From Pseudanabaena sp. (lineage in GTDB: Bacteria; Cyanobacteriota; Cyanobacteriia; Pseudanabaenales; Pseudanabaenaceae), in the NCBI GenBank assembly GCA_003249035.1, contig QBMK01000024.1:1-57287 (forward strand): 57,287 nucleotides of DNA, given 5' to 3'. Positions 35,053 through 43,960 of this stretch are shown here, in pieces. The notes under the pieces were generated by a model, which did not search any database, was not told the origin of the DNA, and saw only the letters and a program-made list of their open reading frames with translations. The position numbers were made by a program, and so were the translations under genes. How positions within the stretch are numbered: the first letter of the stretch is position 1; each line of letters begins with the position of its first letter.

Positions 35053-35772
35053 ATGTTCGAGCAGTTTCTAGAGACAAATGGTTTGTCATTTCGCCCCGAA
35101 GTTATTCCAATTTTGGGAGTACTAATTCTGCTAGAGGCAATTTTGTCTGCGGATAACGCTATCGCCCTTGCTGCGATCGTGCGTAGTTTACCCGACCCTA
35201 AGCAAGAAGAATGGGCACTACGTTACGGCTTAATTGGCGCATTTGTATTGCGGGTGATGTTGATCTTTACAGCAACATGGGTAATTAAATTTTGGCAATT
35301 TGAACTAGCTGGTGCTGTATATTTGCTCTGGCTATCGGGCAAATTTTTCTTAGAAAAGTCTCAAGAAGGTCATGATGCACAGCATCCAGTGCGAATGGCA
35401 GATAAATTATGGCAAGTTGTAGTCCTAGTTTCACTGACAGACTTGGCTTTTTCGCTTGATAGTGTGACCGCAGCAGTCGCAGTCGCACAAGAGACTTGGC
35501 TAGTGCTGATTGGCGGAGTAGCGGGAATTATTGCCTTGCGTTTTTTAGCGGGACTATTTATTAAATGGCTAGCAGAATTTACGCACCTTGAGTCGGCAGG
35601 CTATCTGATCGTGTTGCTCGTGGGGCTACGTCTATTTATCAAAGTATTTTCTGATAGCCTAGTTCCTCCAGAATGGTTGATGCTGACTTGTATAGGGCTA
35701 GTTTTTATTTGGGGATTTTCTAAACGGGAACCAGTCGATGAAATTGAGGCGATCGCAGAGCAAACCAAATAA
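35053..35772 (+). CDS. TerC family membrane protein
   Basis: This 239-residue integral membrane protein has about seven helices and the TerC acidic motifs [13 protein letters not shown] near residue 35 and [16 protein letters not shown] near residue 129. The family is linked to metal export (Mn, and tellurite resistance by name); the thylakoid homologue is needed for membrane-protein insertion in plants. Which applies here is unclear. It precedes gcvH with a 74-bp gap. Confidence 0.9.
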   Translation: MFEQFLETNGLSFRPEVIPILGVLILLEAILSADNAIALAAIVRSLPDPKQEEWALRYGLIGAFVLRVMLIFTATWVIKFWQFELAGAVYLLWLSGKFFLEKSQEGHDAQHPVRMADKLWQVVVLVSLTDLAFSLDSVTAAVAVAQETWLVLIGGVAGIIALRFLAGLFIKWLAEFTHLESAGYLIVLLVGLRLFIKVFSDSLVPPEWLMLTCIGLVFIWGFSKREPVDEIEAIAEQTK

Positions 35773-35846
35773 TTTATCCAGAGGAGCACAAAGCGCTCCT
35801 CTCTTTTGTCTACAATAATCAAGACGGAAAAAGGAAAAATAGCCAG

Positions 35847-36233
35847 ATGTTTGAATATCCTGATGACTTGAAATACACTAATTCCCACGAATATATTCGG
35901 CTGGCAAATGACACTGCTATAGTGGGAATTACAGCTTTTGCGATCGATCAACTCGGCGATATCGTGTTTCTCGATCTTCCTGAAGTGGGGACAAGGGTAG
36001 AAAAAGGTCAAACCTTCGGCACAATTGAGTCGGTCAAAGCAGTAGAAGACATCTATTCACCCGTGACTGGTACAGTAATGGAATCTAATACGGCTCTAGT
36101 CGATGAGCCTGAAATCATTGGGAATGATCCTTACGGTGCATCATGGTTGCTCAAGGTAAATATCGAAGATGAAAGCGATCTAGATGGCACTATGTCTGCT
36201 GGTGAATATCGTAATAAAGTGGAAGGGAACTAA
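35847..36233 (+). CDS. gcvH: Glycine cleavage system H protein
   Basis: This 128-residue lipoyl carrier has the lipoylated Lys in [20 protein letters not shown] and starts [16 protein letters not shown]. It carries the aminomethyl group between P and T proteins, reoxidised by dihydrolipoamide dehydrogenase (lpdA at 14519). P and T genes are not in the window, which is typical in cyanobacteria. Confidence 0.96.
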   Translation: MFEYPDDLKYTNSHEYIRLANDTAIVGITAFAIDQLGDIVFLDLPEVGTRVEKGQTFGTIESVKAVEDIYSPVTGTVMESNTALVDEPEIIGNDPYGASWLLKVNIEDESDLDGTMSAGEYRNKVEGN

Positions 36234-36261
36234 AAAAATAATTACTTCATGCTGATTTTTT

Positions 36262-36900
36262 CTAAGCTTGAAAATAAGCAGTTACTCCAAAAACAAGAAA
36301 TAGCAAGCCGCCAATTCCTGTAATTATCCGCTCAGAGATTCGCCCCGCCACTAAACGACCACCAATCACTGCGATCGCTGTGCAAATGGCATGACCTAAA
36401 ATTGCACCTAGTGTCACAAAAATCGGATCATTTGCTGCCGCTAACGCGATCGTGCTAATTTGCGTGCGATCGCCCCATTCTGCCAAGAAAGTCATCATAA
36501 AAGCCTGTACCCAAACTCCCATTTGCGGATAACGCGCTAAAATCTTGCCCAAAATGGGAATTGAAGTTTTTGAATTTTGCTCTGCAACAGTTTCCTCGAC
36601 TTCCTTTACGACTTCTTCGGTTGAAGTAGGTGACATTCGTACTGCATCGACAATTAGCTTTACCCCAAAAATCAGAAATAAAGCGATCGCACCATAGTGA
36701 GTGTAAGCCTTTGGCAATAGTGACATAGCTTGCCCCAACAGAACTGATAGCACTGTCATTAATGCCAATGCTGCTAGAACTGATGAAAACACGATGCGAT
36801 GGTTATAGCGCATCGACAAAATCACGGCGATAAAAAAAGTTTTATCCCCTAATTCCGAAATCGTAATCAGCAATAAACTGGCTGTAAAAGCTTGAAGCAA
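36262..36900 (-). CDS. GDT1/TMEM165 family cation exporter
   Basis: This 212-residue protein has two copies of the GDT1 helical unit, each with the signature E-x-G-D-(K/R)-(T/S): ELGDKTFFIAVILSMRY at about residues 16-32 and EWGDRTQISTIAL at about 141-153. It has six predicted membrane helices. The family moves Mn2+/Ca2+ out of the cytoplasm; the Synechocystis homologue is a Mn exporter. Convergent with gcvH, with no clear terminator in the 28-bp gap. Confidence 0.92.
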   Translation of the reverse strand: MLQAFTASLLLITISELGDKTFFIAVILSMRYNHRIVFSSVLAALALMTVLSVLLGQAMSLLPKAYTHYGAIALFLIFGVKLIVDAVRMSPTSTEEVVKEVEETVAEQNSKTSIPILGKILARYPQMGVWVQAFMMTFLAEWGDRTQISTIALAAANDPIFVTLGAILGHAICTAIAVIGGRLVAGRISERIITGIGGLLFLVFGVTAYFQA

Positions 36901-37086
36901 TCTCTTAATTCTCTCTATGATTAGATTCTATTTTAAGTCATTACGAGAGAATTACCATGAATTTAAGAGCAAATAAAAAGCCATGAAAGCCTTGCTGAAG
37001 CTACATTACAGATAATGAGTGAACTATGAATTGTTTATGAGTGAACTATGAACTGTTTATGAATCAATAATGAATTGACTAGATGT

Positions 37087-39750
37087 TCACTGTGTAATTT
37101 CTATGCCTTTTAATCGTGGAGGTAATTCAACTGTAAATGTAGAACCTTGATTAACTTCACTTTCTACAGAAATTGTGCCGCCCATTAACAAAACAAGTTG
37201 CTCGGTAATCGCCAAACCTAGACCAGTTCCACCATGTCTACGAGTGGAAGATTGATCGACTTGACGGAATTGCTCAAAAATTGTGCGCTGAAACTCAGGC
37301 TCGATGCCAATGCCAGTATCTCGAACAGAGATAAGAATATTTGATGTCGCAAAAGGAGAAATCTGTACTTCTCCGTTAGATGGATTATTGGGATTTGTAA
37401 TTAGCTCGGGTGCGGGTATTCCTAGTCCTGTATTTGGTGTTTCCGCATAGGTTAACTCCACACAGACTTCGCCACTGTCAGTGAATTTAATCGCATTAGA
37501 AACTAAGTTGGTAATCACCTGCTTAATCCGAATCGAGTCATGATAAATTGCACAAGTGCCAATATGATTTTCAAATACAAAATTGAGAGATTTGACACTA
37601 GCTAATGGTTGTAGGCTTTCGCAGGTATGGTGAATTAACTCGTCAAGATTAAAGATTTCTGGATGAGCCTCCATCTTGCCAGCTTCGATTTTCGATAGGT
37701 CGAGAATATCGTTAATTAGATCCAGCAGGTTTTTGCCATTGCGGAGGATGCGTTCCACCATATCAACTTGGCTTGATGAGAGCGCATCACGGCGTTGGCG
37801 TAATAGCACTTGAGAAAACCCAATAATTGCATTCATCGGGGTGCGTAGTTCATGACTCATATTTGCCAAGAACTGACTCTTAAGTTGAGTTGCTTCCAAT
37901 AACTGAGCATTTTGAGCTTCAATTTGATTAATTAATTGAGCATTACCGATCGCGATCGCTGCTTGCACGCCAAAGGAAGCCAATAGATTCAAATCTTCAC
38001 GAGAGCTAGCTCTCTCTAAATGGACATGCCCGATCGCTAACACTCCCAAACGCCCAGAGCGGCTAGACTCAATCGGCACACATAAAGCACTTTTAACGGT
38101 TAGATCCTCAATGAGATGTGATTCTCCAGCCTTAATCTCGATGGGAATTCCTTCTTTAAATGCCTGTGCAATCAGGTTTTGAGCATCTAAACCAAAGGAT
38201 TCTTGCAGTGGGAAATCCTCTGGCAAGCCTTTTACAGACGATAATGTTAGTCGATTCTCTTTAGGGTTGTAAAGTGCAATCACACATATCTCTGCCCACA
38301 TGATCGCATCGCAAGTCGCCTCCACTACTGATTCTAAGAGGACATCAAGATCTTGCAATTGTTGGTTAATCAAATTGGTGAGCCGTTGCAAAATGCTCAT
38401 CCGCTTTTGCTGCTCGATCATGATTTTATTTGTCTCTTGCAGCACCTTATCGCGATAGCGCTGCTCCGTAACATCCCGCAAAATCATCACACTGCCGATT
38501 AATTCAGACTCAGAGCCTACCAGCGGTGCCGCCTTAGTACTGAGAATAATTTCACTGCCTTCGGGCGGACGTAAAACCACTTGATCTTCCACGACTTCCC
38601 CTGTGGACATGGCGCGAAAAACTACCAGATTCGCTAGGTCTACAGGATCTCCATCCTGATGTCTAATGTCAAATTGTTTGACAATCTCTTCCATGGATTT
38701 CGCAATTACGGGTGAGGCGGCTACTCCTGCATTTATTGCATTAAAGCTGAGGATTTTGCGCCCAGCGGAATTGATTTTGAGTATACGTCCAGCGGGATCG
38801 CTGAGTAATACGCCATCGGCAAGCTGCTCGAATACAGTGGTTAGTTCTTCTCGCTGACGAGCGATCGTTTCAATACTCTGAGCATTGCTAATTGCGGTGG
38901 CAAGGCGACGACCAATGGATTGTAGAATGTTGCGCCCACGATCTGAAAGCGGTGCGAGACTAGCCAAAAATAGAACTCCTACAAGACTATTTCTGAGCAT
39001 CAAAGGATAAGCCGATAGGCTTTGAGGCAATAAATCACCCACGGGAGTCCGATAAACTAAAGTCTGTCCTTTGAGGCGATCTCCCTCCCAAATAAGCGCT
39101 TCTTGTAGTTGTCCTGCTTGACCAACAATTCCTTCGCCGAGGGTGATTTCTGTCAATGCTTGACTAGTTTTATAGCCCCACTCTGCCGTTAATATCAGAC
39201 AGCCTTCAGGACGTGAGGTCGAAATTTCCCAGAGGTAAATGCTACCGAGTTGTGCGCCTGTAAGTTTACAAATTTCTTCTAAACTTGCCTTAATCAATTT
39301 GTATTGATCGGTAGTGTTGACTAGAACGAGATCGAGGGACTGTAGTGCAAACTGAATATCGCGGGCTTCTAAGGTGGCGGTTTTACTTTCCAGATGCGCC
39401 GCCATTCGATTAAATACTTTGGCAAATTCCCCAATTTCATCAGCCCGATTTAACTGCGATCGCGCCGACAAATTACCTGTTGATAGTTCTTCGGCCGCTT
39501 CTGCTAGTTCTGTCAGTGGTGGCTGAATGCTACGCACAATCGAAAGTGCCACAAATAGCCCAGAGCCTAATCCTGTTGATAGAATCACGATCGCTAGCCA
39601 TGTGGTGAAAGCTTCTAACTCGGGCGTACCTTGCTGGATGTGGAGAAGCAGGATCAATGCAGCCGTTGCTAGCAAAGAGGTACTGGTGGTTAGCCCAAAA
39701 ATTAAGCGATTGACTAAACTTTCACGGCGCGGCAGGTTGGCATTTGTCAT
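37087..39750 (-). CDS. Hybrid-free sensor histidine kinase (HAMP-GAF-PAS-GAF-HisKA-HATPase)
   Basis: This 887-residue kinase has two N-terminal membrane helices (about 15-70) and a HAMP linker (LSTGNLSARSQLNRADEIGE). A first GAF domain (about 150-295), a PAS domain (EQLADGVLLSDPAGRIL) and a second GAF domain (about 455-605) follow. The HisKA motif is NMSHELRTPMNAIIGFSQVL. The ATPase domain has NLVSNAIKFTD, DTGIGIEPEFQ and GGTGLGLAI. No receiver domain or neighbouring response regulator is present, so the partner is elsewhere. The GAFs lack an obvious chromophore-binding Cys motif that I could recognise. Confidence 0.92.
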   Translation of the reverse strand: MTNANLPRRESLVNRLIFGLTTSTSLLATAALILLLHIQQGTPELEAFTTWLAIVILSTGLGSGLFVALSIVRSIQPPLTELAEAAEELSTGNLSARSQLNRADEIGEFAKVFNRMAAHLESKTATLEARDIQFALQSLDLVLVNTTDQYKLIKASLEEICKLTGAQLGSIYLWEISTSRPEGCLILTAEWGYKTSQALTEITLGEGIVGQAGQLQEALIWEGDRLKGQTLVYRTPVGDLLPQSLSAYPLMLRNSLVGVLFLASLAPLSDRGRNILQSIGRRLATAISNAQSIETIARQREELTTVFEQLADGVLLSDPAGRILKINSAGRKILSFNAINAGVAASPVIAKSMEEIVKQFDIRHQDGDPVDLANLVVFRAMSTGEVVEDQVVLRPPEGSEIILSTKAAPLVGSESELIGSVMILRDVTEQRYRDKVLQETNKIMIEQQKRMSILQRLTNLINQQLQDLDVLLESVVEATCDAIMWAEICVIALYNPKENRLTLSSVKGLPEDFPLQESFGLDAQNLIAQAFKEGIPIEIKAGESHLIEDLTVKSALCVPIESSRSGRLGVLAIGHVHLERASSREDLNLLASFGVQAAIAIGNAQLINQIEAQNAQLLEATQLKSQFLANMSHELRTPMNAIIGFSQVLLRQRRDALSSSQVDMVERILRNGKNLLDLINDILDLSKIEAGKMEAHPEIFNLDELIHHTCESLQPLASVKSLNFVFENHIGTCAIYHDSIRIKQVITNLVSNAIKFTDSGEVCVELTYAETPNTGLGIPAPELITNPNNPSNGEVQISPFATSNILISVRDTGIGIEPEFQRTIFEQFRQVDQSSTRRHGGTGLGLAITEQLVLLMGGTISVESEVNQGSTFTVELPPRLKGIEITQ

Positions 39751-39822
39751 GGGGCTTTAGTCTATGTTTATAGTCATATTGTCGCCAATTTTCATTATTT
39801 ATGACAATATTATTGCTTGATT

Positions 39823-39873
39823 CATATTGGGGGTTGTTTCCTCGCCTTCGGCGAGGAAACAACCCCCAATATG
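39823..39873. other. Perfect 24-bp hairpin in a divergent gap
   Basis: The arms 39823-39846 and 39850-39873 are exact reverse complements around a TTC loop; the apex is CTCGCC/GGCGAG. It is the longest perfect stem I found in the window. It lies between the histidine kinase start (39750, leftward) and birA (rightward), so no gene ends here. Confidence 0.7.
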
Positions 39874-39932
39874 TTGCAAATTTGTGTGAATCCTCCTACT
39901 AATATGCAAAAATTGCAATAACTCTGGCTATT

Positions 39933-40023
39933 TACTCCCTTCCCAGCCTACAAATAAAAAGTAAAATCCAAGAATTAGTGGCGCGGCGCGGCGCACCACT
40001 AATTCTTGGGTGGGAAGGAAGTA
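39933..40023. mobile_element. MITE-like element, copy 2 (inverted orientation)
   Basis: This 91-bp element has ends TACTCCCTTCCCA (39933-39945) and TGGGAAGGAAGTA (40011-40023), matching 12 of 13. It carries an internal hairpin CCAAGAATTAGTGG...CCACTAATTCTTGG. Read on the minus strand it matches copy 1 in order: end, hairpin, A/T-rich segment, end. It lies about 40 bp before the birA start and could affect its expression. Confidence 0.7.
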
Positions 40024-40066
40024 TTAGCGTTTTAAAATTAAAGCTTTTTCATCTTTTAGAATTACT

Positions 40067-40783
40067 TTGCATTCTCAAATTATCCGTTACGAAGAAATTG
40101 ATTCGACTAATAATGAAGCTTGGCGACTAATTGATCGTATTGAAGCGTCGCCTAAAACGGTAATTGTTGCCAAGCGTCAAACTAAAGGTCGAGGTCAACG
40201 TGGTAATACTTGGCAGTCAGACTTAGGCGGATTATTTATGTCTGTGATCTTGCAGCCTAATTTGACATTGGCAAATGCTTATCAAATTACGCTCTGGTCT
40301 GCTTGGGGCATCGCCAAAGCACTTAATGAAACTGGCGCAAATGTAAAGCTGAAATGGCTAAACGATCTATTAATAGATCGCCGCAAATTAGGGGGGATTC
40401 TCACGGAGACGAGGATCGAAGGTGGCAAAATTAGCCATGTAGTTGTGGGGATCGGGATTAATTGGACAAATGAAGTGCCTAACGGCGCGATCGCATTGGG
40501 CGACCTACCAACTACTTTGTCAAGTATGGATGAATTGATCGAGGTGGTACTAAAAGGCATAAAACTAGGTCAAACTCGTAGCGATCGCGAAGGAATGTTG
40601 GGCATTTTGGCGGAATATTTAGAGCTGCTCAACGATAAAAATGTGCGTCAAACGATTGACGGGAGAGACCTTCAAGGAGAAATAATCGACATTAGACCAA
40701 CAGGCGAACTGGTAGTAAGATGGGATAGCCTTTCCCAAGAAGCGATCTATCAGCCTCAAAACTTTTCTATCGGCTATCAGTAG
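40067..40783 (+). CDS. birA: Biotin-[acetyl-CoA-carboxylase] ligase
   Basis: This 238-residue protein is a BirA catalytic domain without the N-terminal DNA-binding domain. Motifs are EEIDSTNNEAW, AKRQTKGRGQRGNTWQSDLG (biotinyl-AMP loop GRGQRG), LKWLNDLLIDRRKLGGIL and VVGIGINW. It biotinylates the carboxyl carrier of acetyl-CoA carboxylase; accC is at 43959. No ATG is available at the family start, so the TTG at 40067 is the likely start. It is followed 9 bp later by the M23 gene. Confidence 0.92.
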   Translation: MHSQIIRYEEIDSTNNEAWRLIDRIEASPKTVIVAKRQTKGRGQRGNTWQSDLGGLFMSVILQPNLTLANAYQITLWSAWGIAKALNETGANVKLKWLNDLLIDRRKLGGILTETRIEGGKISHVVVGIGINWTNEVPNGAIALGDLPTTLSSMDELIEVVLKGIKLGQTRSDREGMLGILAEYLELLNDKNVRQTIDGRDLQGEIIDIRPTGELVVRWDSLSQEAIYQPQNFSIGYQ

Positions 40784-40792
40784 AATCAAATT

Positions 40793-41824
40793 ATGCGAAA
40801 ATCCACACTTTCAACGATTACGTTAGCAACTTTGCTTTGCCTCTCCACAAATAACTATTTTCTAGTTAGCTCAGCATATGCCGCGACTAAATCTGCCATT
40901 TCACCTGACATAGCAGTATCAGAACCTTCAGCTCCAGTTCCCCAAGCGCAACCTCAACCTGCGATCGCACCTGCCCCAGCCACAGTAGAGTTCAAAAGCG
41001 AAAGTAACTTTAACGCTGCTCCAGCAAATCAGCCTATAAATAATGCAGGGAATCGAGAATCTGTCCTAGTTAATATTGAGTCTGCATCTAACCCATCCCC
41101 AAAAGCATCAGTAAATAGCTCTCAACCAGTTGAAATCGTCCTAGAAAACAGATCTACCGGTTGTAAGTTCAAGGCAAGCAGCCTTCTAGAGCGCGATGCC
41201 GATCTTTGTAATCCCGCAGTAAGCGCTTCTAGAAACAACTCACAAAACTACTACCAAAACGGTAATGTTCTCTATACCGCCGCTTCGGGCGAAACTGCTG
41301 TGCAAGTGCGCCGACTCACTTCCGCAGAAATTGCGGCGATGAGCCTGCCTAGTAATGGGGACAAGCAAATGCTATTTCCATTAATTGCCCCGTCGGTAAT
41401 TAGTTCGCTATTTGGCACTCGCGTGCATCCCGTTACTGGTCAGGTGCGTTTTCATCAAGGTACAGACTTAGCTGCCCCCGAAGGTACACCCGTCGTTGCG
41501 GCTTTTAGTGGTCGTGTAGAAATTGCGGGTTGGCTCGGCGGTTATGGCTTAATTGTCGTGATTTCCCACGGTGACACCCATGAGACTCGTTATGCTCACT
41601 TGTCTGAGGTTTTAGTCAAGCCTGGTCAAGAGGTCAAACAGGGTAATGTGATCGGTTTAGTTGGTAGTACTGGCATGGCGACTGGGCCACATTTACATTT
41701 CGAGATTTGGCAAAAGATGCAGGAGGGACTGGTCGCGATTGATCCCACACCTCAGTTGATACTTGCCATGGAGCAATTGCAAAAATATCTCGCGCAATCG
41801 ACTAAATCAGGAAATAGAGCCTAA
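40793..41824 (+). CDS. M23 family metallopeptidase, secreted
   Basis: This 343-residue protein has an N-terminal signal sequence (STLSTITLATLLCLSTNNYF) and a Pro/Ala/Ser-rich low-complexity linker (residues about 40-120). A LytM/peptidase M23 domain follows: VRFHQGTDLAAPEGTPV, GYGLIVVISHGDTHETRYAH and TGPHLHFEIW. The zinc ligands (HxxxD and HxH) are present. It should cut peptidoglycan cross-links or act in cell division. The start is just after birA, so they may be co-transcribed. Confidence 0.9.
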   Translation: MRKSTLSTITLATLLCLSTNNYFLVSSAYAATKSAISPDIAVSEPSAPVPQAQPQPAIAPAPATVEFKSESNFNAAPANQPINNAGNRESVLVNIESASNPSPKASVNSSQPVEIVLENRSTGCKFKASSLLERDADLCNPAVSASRNNSQNYYQNGNVLYTAASGETAVQVRRLTSAEIAAMSLPSNGDKQMLFPLIAPSVISSLFGTRVHPVTGQVRFHQGTDLAAPEGTPVVAAFSGRVEIAGWLGGYGLIVVISHGDTHETRYAHLSEVLVKPGQEVKQGNVIGLVGSTGMATGPHLHFEIWQKMQEGLVAIDPTPQLILAMEQLQKYLAQSTKSGNRA

Positions 41825-41880
41825 GGTAACTTCAAGGGAAATGATCCATATTTTTGGGATCAAGTATTTTTTACAAGTCC

Positions 41881-41912
41881 ATAAGCAAATAAGCAAATGC
41901 TTATTTACTTAT
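41881..41912. other. Imperfect hairpin after the M23 gene
   Basis: ATAAGCAAATAAGCA pairs with TGCTTATTTACTTAT with one mismatch and a 2-nt loop. It lies in the gap after the M23 gene, upstream of a longer hairpin. Confidence 0.45.
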
Positions 41913-41936
41913 GGAAGGCTTTTCCACATAAGAGCA

Positions 41937-41977
41937 AAAACAATAAAAGGCTTGCTTTGCAAGCCTTTTATTGTTTT
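41937..41977. terminator. Convergent terminator, 19-bp stem
   Basis: AAAACAATAAAAGGCTTGC (41937-41955) pairs perfectly with 41959-41977 around a TTT loop. It lies between the M23 gene and the convergent pentapeptide gene, with T-rich flanks in both directions. Confidence 0.75.
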
Positions 41978-41988
41978 ATTTTGAAATT

Positions 41989-43047
41989 TCATTTATGGAC
42001 TTTCCCATCGGGCAGCGTTGCTCCTTTGAGAATAGCACCGACAAGATTGGCACTACTTAACTCAGCGCGGTTGAGAATTGCATCAGTCAAATCTGCCTTG
42101 GCTAGGTTAGTCCTAGCAAGATATGCTTCGATGAGGTTAGCGCGGATCATAATTGCCCCACTGAGATTAGCCCGACTAAGATCGGCACGGGTCAATTTGA
42201 CATCCGTGAGATCTGCACCTTGCATCTGCACGCGACTAGCCTTAACATCTGCCATAATCGCGTTTCGTAGTGAAACCCCATTCAAATCTGCATCGATTAA
42301 AATTGCTCTTTCCAGTTTGGCGTTATTTAAAATTGCACCTGAAAGCATCGCACAACTGAGATTGGCTTCAGAGAGAAATATGCCTTGCATATTGGCATTA
42401 TTTAACTTTGATTCGCTAAGGTTTGCCCCACTAAGAGTCGCTTCTTGTAAATTTGCACCACGTAGGTCAGCTTTGTGTAGATCCGCGCCCGTTAGATTTG
42501 CGCCACGCAGATCAGCACCTGATAAATTTGCGCCAGTTAGACTCGCCGTGCTGCGCCTCTTTTTACTAGCATCAATTTCATGTTGATCGCCGATCGCTCT
42601 TTCTTGTCTGAAATTTGCCCCTTTCATACAGGCTCCGACAAGGTTCGCACCGCTCAAGTTAACCGTTCGCATATCTGCGTCAATTAAGTTCGCATCCATC
42701 AAATTGGCAAGACTGAGATTTGCACCAAAGAGAGTTGCTCCTTGCAAACTGGCTCCATGCAAATCAGCATTGGATAGATTGACATTACTCATGCTCGCTT
42801 GGTTGAGATTTGCGCCACAGAGATTTGCCCCAACCATCAAGGCTCCGCGCATATTTGCCCTTGTCAAGCAAGAAAAGGTTAAAACCGTACTATTGAGGTA
42901 GGCTTTAGAGAGGTTAACATCTAGCCAATCAGTACGACTGAGGTTTGCTCCACTGAGTTTAATGCCATTGAGATTAAGCCCACTAAAGTCGCGATCGCCT
43001 TGTGCATAGCGGCGCAAAATTTCTTGAGAAGTGATTGCTGCATCCAT
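41989..43047 (-). CDS. Cytosolic pentapeptide-repeat protein
   Basis: This 352-residue protein starts at MDAAITSQEILRRYAQGDRD; an open extension upstream to 43116 lacks homology. About 60 pentapeptides A(D/N)LxX follow (ANLRGANLTGADLHKADLRG-type). A short basic insert (EIDASKKRRSTASLTG) interrupts the helix near the middle, and it ends in ATLPDGKVHK. There is no signal peptide, unlike the other two. The N-terminal LLRRYAxGxRDFSxxxL opening is common in cyanobacterial pentapeptide proteins such as HglK-type C-termini. Role unknown. Confidence 0.82.
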   Translation of the reverse strand: MDAAITSQEILRRYAQGDRDFSGLNLNGIKLSGANLSRTDWLDVNLSKAYLNSTVLTFSCLTRANMRGALMVGANLCGANLNQASMSNVNLSNADLHGASLQGATLFGANLSLANLMDANLIDADMRTVNLSGANLVGACMKGANFRQERAIGDQHEIDASKKRRSTASLTGANLSGADLRGANLTGADLHKADLRGANLQEATLSGANLSESKLNNANMQGIFLSEANLSCAMLSGAILNNAKLERAILIDADLNGVSLRNAIMADVKASRVQMQGADLTDVKLTRADLSRANLSGAIMIRANLIEAYLARTNLAKADLTDAILNRAELSSANLVGAILKGATLPDGKVHK

Positions 43048-43138
43048 ATTTAAAATCCTCAAAAAATAAAAAACTCCGAGCGTTGTACATAAAGCACTAG
43101 CGATCGGAGCTTTCAAAATATTTTATGAAAAGAAGCGA

Positions 43139-43438
43139 TTAGTAGAGAGCTTCTTCTTGGTGGGTCAAGATTTCACAATCAGACTGAGCATAGGTTACGC
43201 AAAGGAGAGCGTAGCCAGCTTCGATTTGCTCGTCATCCAAGAAGGACTGATCGCCTTGATCAATTTCACCCTTAACGATTTTGCCAGCACAGGAAGAGCA
43301 AGCACCAGCGCGGCAAGAGTAAGGAAGATCGATGCCTTGAGCCTCGGCAACATCAAGAATGTACTCATCAGAAGGGACTTCGATAGTTTTATCAAGTCCT
43401 TCAGCTTCGTTAATCAGTCTTACTTTGAAGGTAGCCAT
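43139..43438 (-). CDS. petF: Plant-type [2Fe-2S] ferredoxin
   Basis: This 99-residue protein has the plant-type cluster motif [15 protein letters not shown] (Cx4Cx2C), the distant fourth Cys in [11 protein letters not shown], and the C-terminal THQEEALY. It begins [20 protein letters not shown]. It accepts electrons from photosystem I and feeds FNR and other reductases. The ATG at 43438 fits the family; the open frame continues upstream to 43471 but without homology. The 520-bp gap toward accC holds no other gene that I can support. Confidence 0.95.
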   Translation of the reverse strand: MATFKVRLINEAEGLDKTIEVPSDEYILDVAEAQGIDLPYSCRAGACSSCAGKIVKGEIDQGDQSFLDDEQIEAGYALLCVTYAQSDCEILTHQEEALY

Positions 43439-43929
43439 GTATGTAATAAACCTCTTAAAGATTGCAGCCAAAAAAATAAACGATGTCTTGAAGTTGTTCC
43501 TAATTAAAGGAACTCAATCAAGTTACGTTTATCTCAATCACCCACAAGGGTATCAACACGCATCATATCGTTCTTGGCAACCAAGCGAACAACTAGCTTA
43601 TTATTTCTATCATTGGTTATAGGTGATAGTTATCGATCACTTTCAAGACCATTAAAACACTTCAAATTCAATCTGTAGAACGATTTTAGCCATTTTTTTA
43701 AGCCGATAAAATGATGAGTTTTCGTTTGCGTTTTGATTTTTTTGATAAGTTTTTCTAATCTAATCTACGAGTGTAATCACATATTAGTTTTTGATATGAA
43801 AATTCAATCAATGAGCATCCATTACTGTTACTTCAAAATCATCACAAAGTTTATTAATACCGACCAGTCTTTCGATTCAAAATTTTGTACTTGGTGTAGA
43901 TTTTGGCAATTCCTTTTTGGGACTACCAA

Positions 43930-43960
43930 AAAAAAAGCACCCCAACGGGGTGCTTTTTTT
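43930..43960. terminator. accC terminator overlapping its stop codon
   Basis: A perfect 14-bp stem AAAAAAAGCACCCC / GGGGTGCTTTTTTT has an AAC loop. On the minus strand it directly follows accC, whose stop (43959-43961) is at the base. T runs on both strands suggest bidirectional function. Confidence 0.88.

Noticed and set aside
41897-42586. 229-codon plus-strand frame opposite the pentapeptide gene
   Set aside because: Pentapeptide repeats give periodic antisense frames; the product is a low-complexity Ala/Arg/Leu/Ser sequence.
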